Assembly (NCBI GenBank): GCA_035048485.1
Contig: CM068590.1
Location: 7,012,329 to 7,076,328, forward strand
Length of the DNA stretch: 64,000 nucleotides
Origin: Pteria penguin
Lineage: Eukaryota; Mollusca; Bivalvia; Pterioida; Pteriidae
Reading direction: 5' to 3'
Shown here: in pieces, positions 44,000 through 55,329 of the stretch
Position numbering within the stretch: position 1 is the first letter of the stretch
Layout: every line of letters begins with the position of its first letter
Notes under the pieces: model-generated
The model's input: the letters and a program-made list of their open reading frames with translations, nothing else
The model's database searches: none
What the model was told of the DNA's origin: nothing
Position numbers and translations under genes: made by a program

Positions 44000-44916
44000 C
44001 AGTAAAGGCCATCTGCAGAAGTATTAAATGTAACATATTCAGTTTGAATATGTAGTCAATAAAGGAAGGTATTTTCTAAGTATGCATCATTGATAAACCA
44101 TTATTACATTTTTTATCATGTAAGCAAATAGTTTATGTATATATCAAATACAGTTGTAATCCATTATGTATGTCAATATTTGTAATATTATCAACATGGT
44201 TATTAAAATGAAAAAAGTAGATTTATATATGGCAGTTTGAATGATAAGCTACAATAATATTTTATTATCACAATTTAAAGCAAAAATTCAACATATTATA
44301 AATATAACATTTTAAATTTATATTTAATGTACATGTATTAATTACTATTTTTATACGCTCGTACGTGCGTCCGTTCGTCCGGGGTAATGTTTTCCGGACT
44401 TTTTTTTGCCGTCTTTCAAGATATTGAAAATTGGTATAGCTTTATTTCAAGCGGCGTCAGTACCAGTTCGAGTTTTGTTACGATTGACGTACTTTTGACG
44501 GATTTATGGCCCTTGGACTTATAAATTTCAAGATTTTTTTCAGAAATTCATTAAAAATCTATTTTTTTGTCAAAACATTATGAAATTTATCATGAAACAA
44601 GTAAATTGTACCAACTATCACATATATTACGGGTTTTAATATCTTTCTCTTCATTTTTGAGAAATTTATAATTTTAGGAGGGGGGGGGGCTGGACTAAAA
44701 AATTAAATTTACTAAACGTCAGATGTTTTCCATGAAACTAATGCCAAATGCGAATTGATCCCATCCAAATTAATTAAGCGATGGGCGTATTATACCACAC
44801 TAGGCGTTGCTCTTGTTTATTTTTAATCAAGTTCATCATATCTTTAAAGGATATTAGAGGTAAGCAGTATATAATATTACAATGAACACATCACTATAAT
44901 TTGTTTTGTATTTTAG
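44000..44916. repeat. Intron of the TTAA transposon gene with dispersed bivalve-type repeat
   Basis: Non-coding. 44336-44825 is a repeat with 'acgctcgtacgtgcgtccgt' near one end and 'gatgggcgtattataccac' near the other; the latter also occurs at 58931-58970 as 'gatgggcgtattatgccat'. A G run lies at 44680-44690. Confidence 0.6.
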
Positions 44917-45001
44917 TTCACACCTGTTAAGCAGAGAAAGAAGCAGAAGAACAACAAAGAAGTTGCATGCAGACTTAAAAAGACAAAACGACATTTGTCA
45001 G
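44917..45001 (+). CDS. Penultimate exon of the TTAA transposon gene
   Basis: Acceptor TTTTGTATTTTAG, 85 bases encoding a basic stretch (FTPVKQRKKQKNNKEVACRL followed by KKTKRHLS), donor G/GTAGAT. The reading frame runs on into the last exon, which supports the splice model. A basic tail would suit nuclear localisation. Confidence 0.6.
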
Positions 45002-45058
45002 GTAGATTTGATTTGATTTCATTTTTTAAGTCTTTCGGCTATTTTATCTAATCATATC

Positions 45059-45335
45059 AAAGCCAGCGTGACTCAGTGGTAGAACGCTTGACTTCTGACC
45101 TAAAGGTCGCCGTTTCAAGCCCTGTCATGGTCATGCCGGTGTCTGCCCTTCGGATAAGACAGCTAAAACCGATGTCCCATTTCGCGGTAGATGTGACACT
45201 TTAAAGAACCCTTACTGTTTCGTGTGGAGCGATGCAAAGGTCAAAATTTCTGTAACCTGCATTACTTCGATGCCCTCACCGTAAACATGCAATGTTTGTG
45301 TTGTGACGTAAAGCAGTGAGACACAAAATCTAAAT
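45059..45335 (+). mobile_element. Old, diverged SINE of the (TCAA)n family
   Basis: Recognisable head AAGCCAGCGTGACTCAGTGG, B-box-like GTTTCAAGCCC, and body motifs (ggtcatgccggtgtc, gcaaaggtcaaaattt), with many substitutions and no clean target duplication. Lies in the last intron of the transposon gene. Confidence 0.75.
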
Positions 45336-45438
45336 ATATCGCCATAAATGCACTGCACTTAGTCTTTCACATGTGAAGTGAATTTTCCTTTTCTTTTCAT
45401 AAACCATTCAAAATATAATATATAAGGAATGTTATCAA

Positions 45439-45505
<67 letters not shown>
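45439..45505 (+). repeat. (ATT)n microsatellite
   Basis: About 22 TTA/ATT units, giving false poly-Leu or poly-Ile frames on the two strands. Confidence 0.95.
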
Positions 45506-45507
<2 letters not shown>

Positions 45508-45548
45508 TGCCAGAATTCATTAAATAAGGAGTATTATCAATCAATATT

Positions 45549-45660
45549 ATCCTTATGGGTGGTTAGTTGCAAAGGTCAAAAGTTGTGTAACCTGCATCAG
45601 TCAGATCACCAAATATGTGCATTTTCATGGTGTGAAGTGATAAGCAATCAATCAATCATT
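45549..45660 (+). mobile_element. SINE 3' fragment
   Basis: Matches the second half of the (TCAA)n SINE: ttgcaaaggtcaaaa, 'cctgcatcagtcagat', ending caatcaatcaatcatt. The 5' half is missing, consistent with truncated reverse transcription. Confidence 0.65.
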
Positions 45661-45822
45661 CAGTGAATCATCATATTCTGATATGACATATCCCATTTAA
45701 AGTCATTCAAGTCATAACATACATAAATGTCAAATAACATATTTGCTTGTGATTTCAGTTTACCAATTATTGTTTAATGTAATTGTATAATTTGAAGTAT
45801 TTTTATTTCTCTCATATTTCAG

Positions 45823-45851
45823 TGACAAAAACCAATTCCCGAAAGGTATAA
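45823..45851 (+). CDS. Last exon of the TTAA transposon gene
   Basis: Acceptor CTCATATTTCAG, then codons TKTNSRKV and TAA in the frame left open by the previous exon. Short basic C-terminus. Confidence 0.55.
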
Positions 45852-45879
45852 CCTTCCTTCATCAACATCAGAGATGGAT

Positions 45880-46617
45880 TCCAATCACACATTACACCTT
45901 AGCCTTTACCAGAGACATTTTGCCTTGACTTACCATTTGTTGCCTCAGCCATTACCAGAGACCTGTTGCCTTGACTTACCATCTGTTACCTCAGCCATTT
46001 CCAGAGACATGTTGCCTTGACTCGACATCTGTTGCCTTAGCCATTACCAGAGACATGTTGCCTTGACTTACCATCTGTTGCCTCAGCCATTACCAGAGAC
46101 ATGTTGCCTTGACTTACCATCTGTTACCTCAGCCATTTCCAGAGACAAGTTGCCTTGACTCACCATCTGTTGCCTCAGCCATTACCAGAGACATGTTGCC
46201 TTGACTCACCATCTGTTGCCTCAGCCATTTCCAGAGACATTATGCCTTGATTTACCATCTGTTGCTTCAGCCATTACCAGAGACACGTTGCCTTGATTTA
46301 CCATCTGTTGCCTCAGCCATTACCAGAGACATGTTGCCTTGACACACCATCTGTTGCCTGAGCCATTACCAGAGACATGTTGCCTTGATTTACCATCTGT
46401 TGCCTGAGCCATTTCCAGAGACATGTTGCCTTGACTCACCATCTGTTGCCTCAGCCATTACTAGAGACATGTTGCCTTGATTTACCATCTGTTGCTTCAG
46501 CCATTTCCAGAGACATGTTGCCTTGACTTACCATCTTTTGCCTTAGCCATTACAAAAGACATGTTGCCTTGACTTACCATCTGTTGCAATATGTGGCGTC
46601 AGCCATTATCAGAGATA
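45880..46617 (+). repeat. 46-bp minisatellite, ~16 units
   Basis: Unit: CCATTACCAGAGACATGTTG then CCTTGACTTACCATCTGTTG then CCTCAG. Variants alternate cattacc/catttcc and gactt/gactc/gattt, suggesting higher-order rearrangement. It lies between the last exon and the 3' terminal repeat, so it may contain the 3' untranslated region. Confidence 0.9.
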
Positions 46618-46923
46618 TGAGTAAGTTAATGAATTAATTTAATTAATCCATTTAGATTTAAACAAGAGAGGAGACTTTATGAGAAATGAGCATGTCATGA
46701 CCCATCGCTTGTAATGAAGACTTAGGATAATATTATAAATGCTTACTTGACATTGTCATATAAAATAGATATGTTTAATTGTCACAATTTTATTCTGTTT
46801 TATATAAGGAACATTTTGATATATGGCATGCTGGTATTTTGTTTGTAAATTTAAGGAAATTGATGATTGTCGTTAAAGGAAATTGATGATTGTCGTTAAA
46901 GGTATTTTGACTTTAGCGGAACC

Positions 46924-47265
46924 TTAAATGCTCACTCTAATACGGAATGGACTTTAGAAGAGAACCAGGCACATCGCATTCATACACGCATATATCTTCT
47001 GATAATTCTAAGAGAGCTTACACATTGTAACCTAGATAAATTTAGACGGTTGTATTAATATTCATTGACACGCAATGATGCTTCTTGCAGCGATAATAAC
47101 CTTGCAACAGGACAGTCCGAAAGTGGAGTAAAGGGGGGTGGGGGTGGAGTCTGTGTTAAAAAGGTACGCGATTTCACTATATATACATATGTTTTAAAAA
47201 TATCGTAAATTCTTTTGAATGATCTGTCATGCATACTACACATTTTAAAATAGGCTGGCAGTTCG
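46924..47265. repeat. Array unit 5, part after the TTAA transposon; end of array
   Basis: Standard unit sequence to the G-rich stretch, then part of the long-variant leader ('aaaataggctggca') until similarity stops before the Gypsy D RT at 47275. Confidence 0.8.
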
Positions 47266-47274
47266 ACTACATTT

Positions 47275-48224
47275 GTGGACCCAGTTAAATTAATGGGGCG
47301 TGCAAATGTCGGAGAACATTGTATTACATGTAATTTAAAAGACGAGACTCCTTTCAAAGAACCTCCTGGGAGAATACCAATTTTTAAGAGGGAAATATTG
47401 GATATTGAGGTTCAAAAGTTAGAGGAACAAGGACTCATCGAGAAATCAAATAGTCGGAGATATTCTCCTCTTTTGTTTGTCCAGAAAAAGGACAAAAGTG
47501 GGCGAATGTGTGTTGATTATCGAAAACTAAATTCACAAACAATAAAAACGCGTATCCGATACCGAGAGTGTCCGAGAATTAGATTCGTTAGCAGGATGAA
47601 AGTGGTTTACTTCCATGGATTTAAATATGGCATATCATCAAATACCAATGCGAGAGTGTGACAAGGAGAAGACGGAATTTGCCACACCTCGTTGGGGTTA
47701 TATCGCTACACAGTGCTACCGTATGGACTCTGTAATACCCCAGCTACTTTTGAACGTGTTATTGAGAAAGCGTACTTGGATTACAGTGGCATGTGACAGT
47801 ATTATACATGTATTTGGATGATGTTATAGTGACTGGAAATAGTTTTTCCAACAATTTGGAGAATTTAGAATTAGTTGTAGATTGGCTAGAGTCTGCAAAC
47901 TTAAATTTTAAAGCAAAGAAATGTAGTTTCTTTCAAAAGGAGGTGACTTTCCTAGGACATGTTGTTTCCGAGAATGGAATTCAAAGAGACTCAATCAAAA
48001 CAAAAGTGATCGAAACGTGGAAACGACAAAAAATGTTACAGAATTACGCATTTTCTTAGGACTTCTGTCTTATTATAGAAAGTTTACGAAGGATTTCATG
48101 AAAATCGCAAAATGCCTACACGTATTGACTAGTTAGAATTGCAAATGGGTATAAATTGAAGAATATGAAAGTGCATTCCGTTTATTAAAGTCTAAAGTAG
48201 TTACAACTCCAATTCGCAGCGCAG
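47275..48224 (+). pseudogene. pol: Ty3/Gypsy D reverse transcriptase, left fragment
   Basis: Plus-strand RT in broken frames: KEPPGRIPIFKREILDIEVQ, YSPLLFVQKKDKSGRMCVDY (fingers, ~47455), MDLNMAYHQIPM with the first catalytic Asp (~47615), YLDDVIVTGNSF with the catalytic YLDD (~47813), VTFLGHVVSENGIQRDSIK, then FLGLLSYYRKF (~48055). Breaks near 47560, 47650, 47810 and 48040 make it a pseudogene. It stops at the TTAA where the 13.4-kb element is inserted; RNase H resumes at 61614. It is a different lineage from Gypsy A-C (YLDD, full palm). No LTRs are identified nearby. Confidence 0.85.
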
Positions 48225-48832
48225 TTAAGGCGGTTTTTTTGTAACGACGTTAGATTTTTCCGCGAAAACGACGTAACGTTATCGACGTCACAGGCCCCGT
48301 GTTGCTATGAACGTTGGCAACGTATTATATCATTCATTATTATGAATTTATATGTCATAATATTTAGAAAATTGTATTTGTTAAAGTTAATTTCTACTAT
48401 TAGTTATTGCTTTGACAATTTATTATTTAAACATTTTGAGACGACCCATGAATAGTAACAAATGGTGAATGAACCCCTTAAATTGTAGACATGCGAACTG
48501 CATGTTCAGTGTCGATTGAATGCTTGAGAAATCGAGAGAACAGTTGCACGTTATACAGCGAAGAACATAGCATGAGAAGAAGAATGAATGCAGTTTTACA
48601 GATGGATAGCCGTTCAAACTATTTTAAAAGGAAGAAAAAGAGAGAAACAACCATTTGATATGAATTATTTGACATATATTGGTGTTTTTACGGCTTTATT
48701 GAATTAAGTAACTTCAAAATTGCAGTCCACGGCCACGGCCATGCGGTCCCGATACGGCGATAAGCCTTTAAAATATACTACATAAGCTTTAGCCATGTGG
48801 TCACATCGTATGCAGGAAAGACATGTACAATC

Positions 48833-49775
48833 ACAGGGGCGACCTTAGATTAAAGTTTTCCCAACAAATCCAAAGGAAGCTAATACGTAATCCATGAATA
48901 GGTAAAAGGGATGACTCGCACCTTTGACTCGACCACCATCACAACTTGATATCTCCGCTAATTTTGCACGCTTTGACAAAAAATTGGTACCGATCAGCCT
49001 TGGAGAGTCTATTCTCTTTGGATGTATACCCCATGTTACTGATTACTTAGATAATAACTCTTTATTTACACGATGATTACGCTCTTGATCAATACACTGA
49101 TCCACTTTCGTCGAATGTCAAGCACTTTAGCGCAAAATACGACCATGATGACGTCACGCAAGGTTGAATAAATCGGACATCTGATTATGATGTCATAGGC
49201 ATAACAATCAAAAGTCCGCTAAACATCGCTTTCTGTGCTGTAAAGTGGATCGGTGTATTTGAACGGTCACTGGATACATAAACAGTGTTTCCATTCACTT
49301 CGACCTAATTCCACCTCAAACAAATTGATTTTGGCAAGGCATAGTTCAGTTATAAAGATTTCAGTCAGGATAGTGGATTGAAATATCACTTTTACTAGGA
49401 TAAATGGAAGGCCAATTTGTCTTTTATCTAGTCGTCAGACGAGGTTAAGAAAGGTTGAAATCAATTTGTTTGAAGTTGAAATAAGTCGAAGTGACTGGAA
49501 ACACTGTTTATGTATCCAGTAACCGTCCGTACCTATCGCGCAAAAAAGAGTTATTATCTAAGTAATCAGTAACATGGGGTATATATCCAAAGACAATAGA
49601 ATCTCCTCGATCGATCGGTACCAATTTTTTGTCAAAGCGTGCAAAATTAGCGAGATATCGAGATATGATGGTGGTCGAGTCGAAGGTACGAGTCATCCCT
49701 TTAACCTATTCATGGATTACGTATTAGCTTGCTTCGACTTTGTTGGGAAAACTTTAATGTGAGGTCGCCCCTGTG
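48833..49775. mobile_element. Fold-back MITE with ACAGGGGCGACC termini, hAT-like
   Basis: Termini ACAGGGGCGACCTTA and complementary GAGGTCGCCCCTGT; flanking 8-bp direct repeat GTACAATC/GTATAATC (48825-48832, 49776-49783), one mismatch. Arms of ~270-330 bp are inverted copies (e.g. 'ccatgttactgattactta' and 'taagtaatcagtaacatgg'); the left arm has ~190 extra bases (about 49064-49255). No transposase. Confidence 0.75.
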
Positions 49776-49783
49776 GTATAATC

Positions 49784-52212
49784 TGAAAAAGTCTGATTTT
49801 AAAATTAACATTAACATAAGATAACAATCATGCATTTTTATAGGACATTTATGATTTAATTTATAACTTTACATCCATCTCTAATACTGATATTTCGACT
49901 TTTCACCTGTCCAACTTTCTACTTCTAGATTAAAATGTCCTCTAACGTAGCACCAAGTGGCATTGGCCATTACTTTTAAGGGTATTTATAAGTATTTTGG
50001 AATGTTTACCCTTATTTCTTTAAATCAAAGAGAACAAACTTCCCTTTAGTCAACCGTAACTAGTCACAAAATATTTTCAAAATTTTGTTACATCAAAAAA
50101 GTCAATACTGAGTGAAAACACAGAATAATTAAGGTACCCATCTTTTTGAATGTGTATCCTTCTATGTGGAAATTTTTCTGATCTTGTTAAACAATTGGAC
50201 TGGACTGACAGATTTATATAGTAACCGTCCGAATAAAATTCTGTAGCATTATGAGCATAGGCCCGAACAAAATTGTATGAAAATCTATACTCATATTAAT
50301 TTTATTATATTTTGGTAATACATACTGTTTTTGAAAATATCTATATTTTATTTCACATTAATTCTTAGATTGTTGACGTATATATACTCGAACATAATAC
50401 ACACTTTTTCAGCTGATATTTATAATAAGTGTTTTTTTGACTGCTTATTATACATCGAATAAGAATTTCACTACTTCTTTCCCTCTCGCAAATGCATTTA
50501 ACATTTAAGTCAGAAAAAGTATTATAAAAGTCTCCAATTCAAACGAGCGTAGATTTGGTGTAAATTATGTTGATCTGCTATGTATCGTCCGTAAGTGAAA
50601 CACACATCATCAAGCATATCTTTGATTTCATTGCCGTATTGGATAATAGGCCATGCTTTTTTAGGTATCGATGAGAAAATCAAGAAAACGGTTTGCTTTG
50701 GCTAGCAAAAATGCACGATCCTTTGCATCTGTGATGCTAATTTCTGAAGGACATTCATCTTTTAACTCTACAACCTTTCAACACTTAATCTTAAGAAAAC
50801 AAATGAGTTAGCCAGTAGATACACAATATTGAAGTTTTATACCTGCACACCTCTACCTAAGGGGGAGATCTCCCTCTCATTTGTCACAGATATTTAGCGC
50901 AAACAACATATTTGACCTGAACATGTACACATTATATATATACATATACAAATTGACAGGCAGACAAATAGATAAAAACTATTTGTCCCGGAATCTCTGA
51001 TTACGGGTGCATAAACGGCTATCGCATGAAGCCTCAATAAAACACAGATCATACATGGAAAGTATTGGGGTATGGGCTTGTCATTTCAGGATTCATTTTT
51101 TTCTTGCATTTAAATATATTAAACACATCTATATGAAAGTCAAATTTAATACTCATCAACATTTTGTTCATGACAATTTTCTTTTTAACAATAATAAATT
51201 GATAAAGGCAAAAAAAAAGGACATGTTATGTTTACTTTCACCTGACTGTCCCAATTTTTTAACCAAATCATTATATCCATAAGACTTTACTCTAGGGCTG
51301 ATTTTATTGTAACTAAATATGTTTTTATCTTAAACCTGCACAGTATAGAAATATTCTAACCTGCCTACCCCCCCCCCTTTTTTTTTTAACTATGTGACTG
51401 TAAACTCAACATATTTTTTGCCATATCATACAATTTGATATATAACAATAAGAATAAAGTAATAAATTCATAATAGACATAATATTATTGTCATAATAAC
51501 AAGAAAGTAATGCATCAAAATACAGCAAGCCGTGTTCAGGCCGATACATAATGATTACTGCATTGTGATATTTTATTTCACGACGGATCCATCCCCACAA
51601 GTAGTTGTATCGATACATACTTCTAAAGAAATGCACAATTTGTTTTTAGCATTTCCATACATTAGCATAGCATTTCAGTTCAGGTTTGTAATTTGGAGAC
51701 TACCGTAAATACTCGAGTCGTGTATCAGGATTGTTCATACTTTCGCTAGTAATGTTGTATGATTATTTGGAAAAATTAATTAGAATTTAAAACATAACAT
51801 GATGTCCTGTGATAACTCGAAATGATTAGTAAAGTGCAAACTGTGGAGTCTTTAGTTTCTGAGGAAGTTATTAATTGACTATGAAGTTCTCAATTAAATA
51901 TCTGGTACATGCTGCGATGTTCCAGGATACTGTTAAGATAAATTTTTCTGGAGAGAAGACGATGATTGTTTAAAACTTTGGCAACATTATTGTATTAAAG
52001 GGCTGTGATCATCATGATCATTTGGCTTTCATTTTAAACTATCATAAAATATTCATAAAAGCGAATGGCGATCATGACGTAAAAGTAAAAACTACATCTA
52101 CAGCAATACAAATGTATTTTTGAATTAACACGCTCATATTGAGGTGTATGTAGTTTAGATATCTGTGGTGATTGAACAGAACTGCATACGGATGATTTGT
52201 TAATCAGCTAAT
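49784..52212. other. Non-coding stretch, no feature recognised
   Basis: AT-rich sequence with only short random frames. A C run and T run lie at 51368-51387. I see no tRNA, repeat arm or protein motif here. Confidence 0.6.
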
Positions 52213-53100
52213 CAGTGATCGGGAAGGCAAATAGGATCAATGGGACTATGGCCCCTCTTGCCGGCGACTCGATGGGCCATTTTCAATTTCTATGGGCCAT
52301 CTCATTTTTTCAATGAGCCATTTTAGCATTTTTTTTTTTGGTGTACAAAATGTCATACAATTGAATCAGACACTTCTAAATTACTAAGTTTGTGAATACA
52401 GAATAATACAAAACAACAGAAACAGTAAACAACCACTTGTAAATGCATTGTTTTTACCGTTTGCTACACATACTTTACAAAACATTTTATTGTTGGAAAA
52501 GTATAGCCAAGGCCATATCTTCAACCAGCGATCATGCAATGTTTTTATGATCGTGGCCTTGGGCAGGGTCAGGTATATCGCCATCACCCTCATCATGCTC
52601 AAATATTTCGGTAGGTCCCGATGGATCATCTCCCGCATTTTTGTCGGGAGGTAGTGTACTTGACTGATGAGAGAAGAACCTTAGGTTCGGTTGCTTAGGG
52701 TCCGGTTTTAGAACTTTTTGGGTGGGATTTTTGTGCACTGAAAGTCACGCTACAATATCGTTAGGTACTAAGCATGTAGACCGTTTTGAATCTCCCCGCG
52801 CTGAAGAGTTTAGTTTATTTCATTTGAAAGAGCAAATTTGATTGAATTATGCATGAATCCATCAACCAATCGGATAAACCTCGTTTCCATCGGATATGAT
52901 AAGATGAACAAAATGACGAAAACTATAACGGACTTCGAAGTTTGGTAGTCCTACGAGATTGACGCGAAGAGTGACTGTTCACGAGCTCGATATGCCGACT
53001 TGTATGTCACACTATCTCAGAATTTCGTAATGCGCATCTGGGCGCCATTTTCCGTCTAAATGGGATTATGGTGCAGGGCGCGTTGCTTTCCCGATCACTG
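52213..53100 (-). mobile_element. Non-autonomous hAT-like element
   Basis: 888 bp with termini CAGTGATCGGGAAGGCAA and complementary CAGTGATCGGGAAAGCAACG (right end). A perfect 8-bp duplication is not visible. Contains a transposase 5' remnant (52384-52738). Several 'gggccatttt' repeats lie near 52272-52325. Confidence 0.7.
52384..52738 (-). pseudogene. hAT transposase N-terminal remnant (TTF-type zinc finger)
   Basis: The frame 52738-52532 starts MHKNPTQKVLKPDPKQPNLR and is acidic (EIFEHDEGDGDIPDP). After a frame change, 52600-52400 reads HDRWLKIWPWLYFSNNKMFC followed by KVCVANGKNNAFTSGC. W-x-W-L followed by MFC-x-x-C and NAF-x-x-G-C is the TTF/BED-like zinc finger at the start of hAT transposases, which binds the terminal repeats. 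The catalytic domain is absent. In an internally deleted element such a stub could act as a repressor, but this is inference. Confidence 0.6.
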
Positions 53101-54054
53101 GAATTTAATTACTATTCATATTACTACCTACATAATTCTCAGGCAGATCAGCGGCGTTACGTTATTAATTGTTTCCTTTGAAAGTTTATAAAGAATGTCA
53201 ATTTTCAAATTGTCATTATTTAACGTATCAGATCGATCCATAGTGGTATCCGCCCACCCCTACCGAGTGTCATTTGTGAATATCAACCACTGTGTAGATA
53301 AATCTAAATATTACCTACTCGATTTCTTAATTCAAAAATAATAAGTTCCCCAATGATTAAGAAGCTTTTCTGCATTTTTTCTTTTCTTTATTTCCTGCAA
53401 GAAGTTCCATAAGGATACTTGCTGTTGTTTGAGTGTCTGCAATATTGAGTAATATTTATAGAAGATATACATGTACATTGTTTTCTACATGTTTATTTGA
53501 TAAAGAGAATTTGAAACAAATACATGTTCATTATTTGCTAGAATTAACTGTATACATGAAGATTTAAACCTAATATAATATATATGTAAGTGCACTCATC
53601 ACAATGCTTTGAGTGACATTTATAATATTAATTTTTAATTATATTTGTAATCAAATATATAATAATTGTATTCCTTTATTCATAGGTAAATTTGAAGACT
53701 ACCTTCAGATGTAGAAAAGAGATTCCTCTTTACAGGCAAACATTAAAGGTATAATGAAATATTACTATATTCATTGTTTGATACAATATATTATTTTGTT
53801 GAATTGCAAAGCATTTCCGGTTTATAGATTGGCAATGTCTGTCTATGTGTTCATCTGTTTGTATGTCTGTCAACACTTTGGTTCAAGTTTATGGTTGAAG
53901 CAAATTCTCTGTTATACAATATACATTATACAGGTATGAATTTATACTTGGCATGCAGATAGACCTTGATACTGAATTTCAACATTAGGTGTGACCTTGA
54001 CTTTAACCTTGAGGTCACTTGACCTTGACACTTTGATTAGAATTCTAAACTTAC
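53101..54054. other. Non-coding stretch with nuclear-receptor-like half-sites at its end
   Basis: No gene or repeat arm recognised between 53101 and 53960. From 53990 to 54036, 'gtgaccttgactttaacctt' and 'gaggtcacttgaccttgaca' contain repeated AGGTCA half-sites on either strand. Confidence 0.5.
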
Positions 54055-54386
54055 CTGTAGAAGGACATGCTGTTTGGCATAGATTCTTGCTAGGAGGCTC
54101 TGTGAATTGGTCAGCACCTAAAATAGAATTTTCTTAAGAAATTTTAGTCAAAACTTAGCAGAAAAGGGGGGTGGGGTGTGAAATAGACAAACTGTCCAAA
54201 AATATTTCAAGATAAATCAATCTGTAGAAGGAAATGTTGTTTGGCATAGATTCTTGCTAGGAGGCTCTATGAATAGGAGAGCACCTAAAATAGAATTTTA
54301 GATGAAATTAAGAAATGGGGTGTGGGGGGGGGGGGAGGAAGAGAATTAGCCAAACTGTCGGAAAATATTTCAAGATAAAACAGAGA
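54055..54386 (+). repeat. Tandem pair of a 167-bp unit
   Basis: Units start ctgtagaagga at 54055 and 54222; both contain 'tttggcatagattcttgcta', 'ggaggctct' and 'gcacctaaaatagaatttt', and end near 'caaactgtc' and 'atatttcaagata'. G-rich tracts inside differ in length. Confidence 0.8.
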
Positions 54387-54992
54387 TTGTCACATATGTC
54401 AGTCTGTCTGGGCCCATATCTCCTACAACATCAGTCAAAATTTAATCGTAGTTCAAAATATCGTTCATGAATATGACGAGGGCCTTTGTTCAAAGATCAA
54501 AGAAAAAAGAGGAGTTACTGGCTCAGTTATGTGGACCACTAATAGCTAGGACTTAACTAATCTTGAAATACATATATCCATTACACTTTGCATGAAAATT
54601 TTGCCATATTTCACTAAAAATGTTTGATTGGAAACGGGCATGTGGACAAACATCACTCAAGTTCATTTCTGAAAGGTCAAGGTCACTTGTCACTTATTTA
54701 GTACTTGTACGCCTTTCATAAGAATTTGATTTCATCAAAATGTTTTACAGGCTGTGGGGTTTTGGACAAATGGCAGTTAAGGTCATTTCTGAAATGTCAA
54801 GGTCACTTGGACTATAAAAGATCATTTGTTATCAATTCTGATAGCAATATAGCCACTCAAAAACTTTCATGTATTATGATAGAACATAAATTATCAAACA
54901 GATAATGTTTAAGAAATATATTTCTTGTTACGGTACTAATCATAATATAGGTGTTTCTAGAATGCACACCATAGCAGGCTTAACAGCTATAT

Positions 54993-55264
54993 TGATTGAT
55001 TGAGTTTTGTTTAACGTCACACAATGAATATTTCACGTATATGGTAATGGCATCTACCTGATGCGAGGCACACAAATTTAGACCTTTGCAACGGACCCAC
55101 CCGAAGCAATGAGGGATCTTTAACGTGTCATGCACACCACGACACTGGGCTTCCGTTTTACTGTCTCATCCGAAAGACAGGACACCGGCATGACCAGAGC
55201 GGGAATTGAACCCCGGCCTCCCGATCAGGAGTCCAGCGCGATACCACTAGGCCACGCCGGCTTC
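54993..55264 (-). mobile_element. tRNA-headed SINE, minus-strand copy
   Basis: Target duplication CTTAACAGCTATAT (54979-54992, 55265-55278). On the minus strand: GCCGGCGTGGCCTAGTGG, GGTTCAATTCCC, GGCATGA... and a (TCAA)n tail. Same subfamily as 35424 and 38135. Confidence 0.9.
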
Positions 55265-55329
55265 CTTAACAGCTATATGTAAATACTAAATAATATGCCC
55301 CCGGGAAGCAATCATAAGTATCCCTGATT

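Larger units (their letters stand above)
39946..46923 (+). mobile_element. TTAA-flanked DNA transposon with transposase-YqaJ fusion gene (Kolobok-like)
   Basis: Inserted in array unit 5 at TTAA (39942-39945 and 46924-46927). Terminal inverted repeats begin GGTTCCGCT: left GGTTCCGCTGGAGTCAAA, right (complement) GGTTCCGCTAAAGTCAAA. 6978 bp. It encodes a spliced gene on the plus strand (about 40981-45851). A TTAA target with a Mutator-like DDE protein fits Kolobok; piggyBac also uses TTAA, but the protein does not look like piggyBac. Later insertions inside: two SINE copies, an (ATT)n tract and a 46-bp minisatellite near the 3' end. Confidence 0.8.
4947..47265. repeat. Tandem array of a ~1.25-kb unit (with longer variants), expanded by transposon insertions
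   Basis: The same sequence restarts at 5337, 13414, 22670, 34901 and 38940 (aaaagatccaaagtgaacc-like start). Subtracting insertions and their target duplications gives about 1254, 1252 and 1246 bp for the first three units. The fourth is ~1.84 kb because it keeps an extra part (agtttagaacg to cgttttcaatg-like), also seen at 4947-5336 and in 38411-38939. The last unit is cut by the 39946-46923 transposon and ends near 47265. No coding potential is seen in the unit itself. It contains CCAATCAGA, CACGTG and hAT-like CAGTGGCGGA inserts. Confidence 0.85.

Noticed and set aside
45359..45666. Poly-Ile / poly-Leu frames
   Set aside because: Produced by the (ATT)n microsatellite.
45880..46617. CRISPR-like array
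   Set aside because: Units are contiguous without unique spacers and the genome is eukaryotic; it is a minisatellite.
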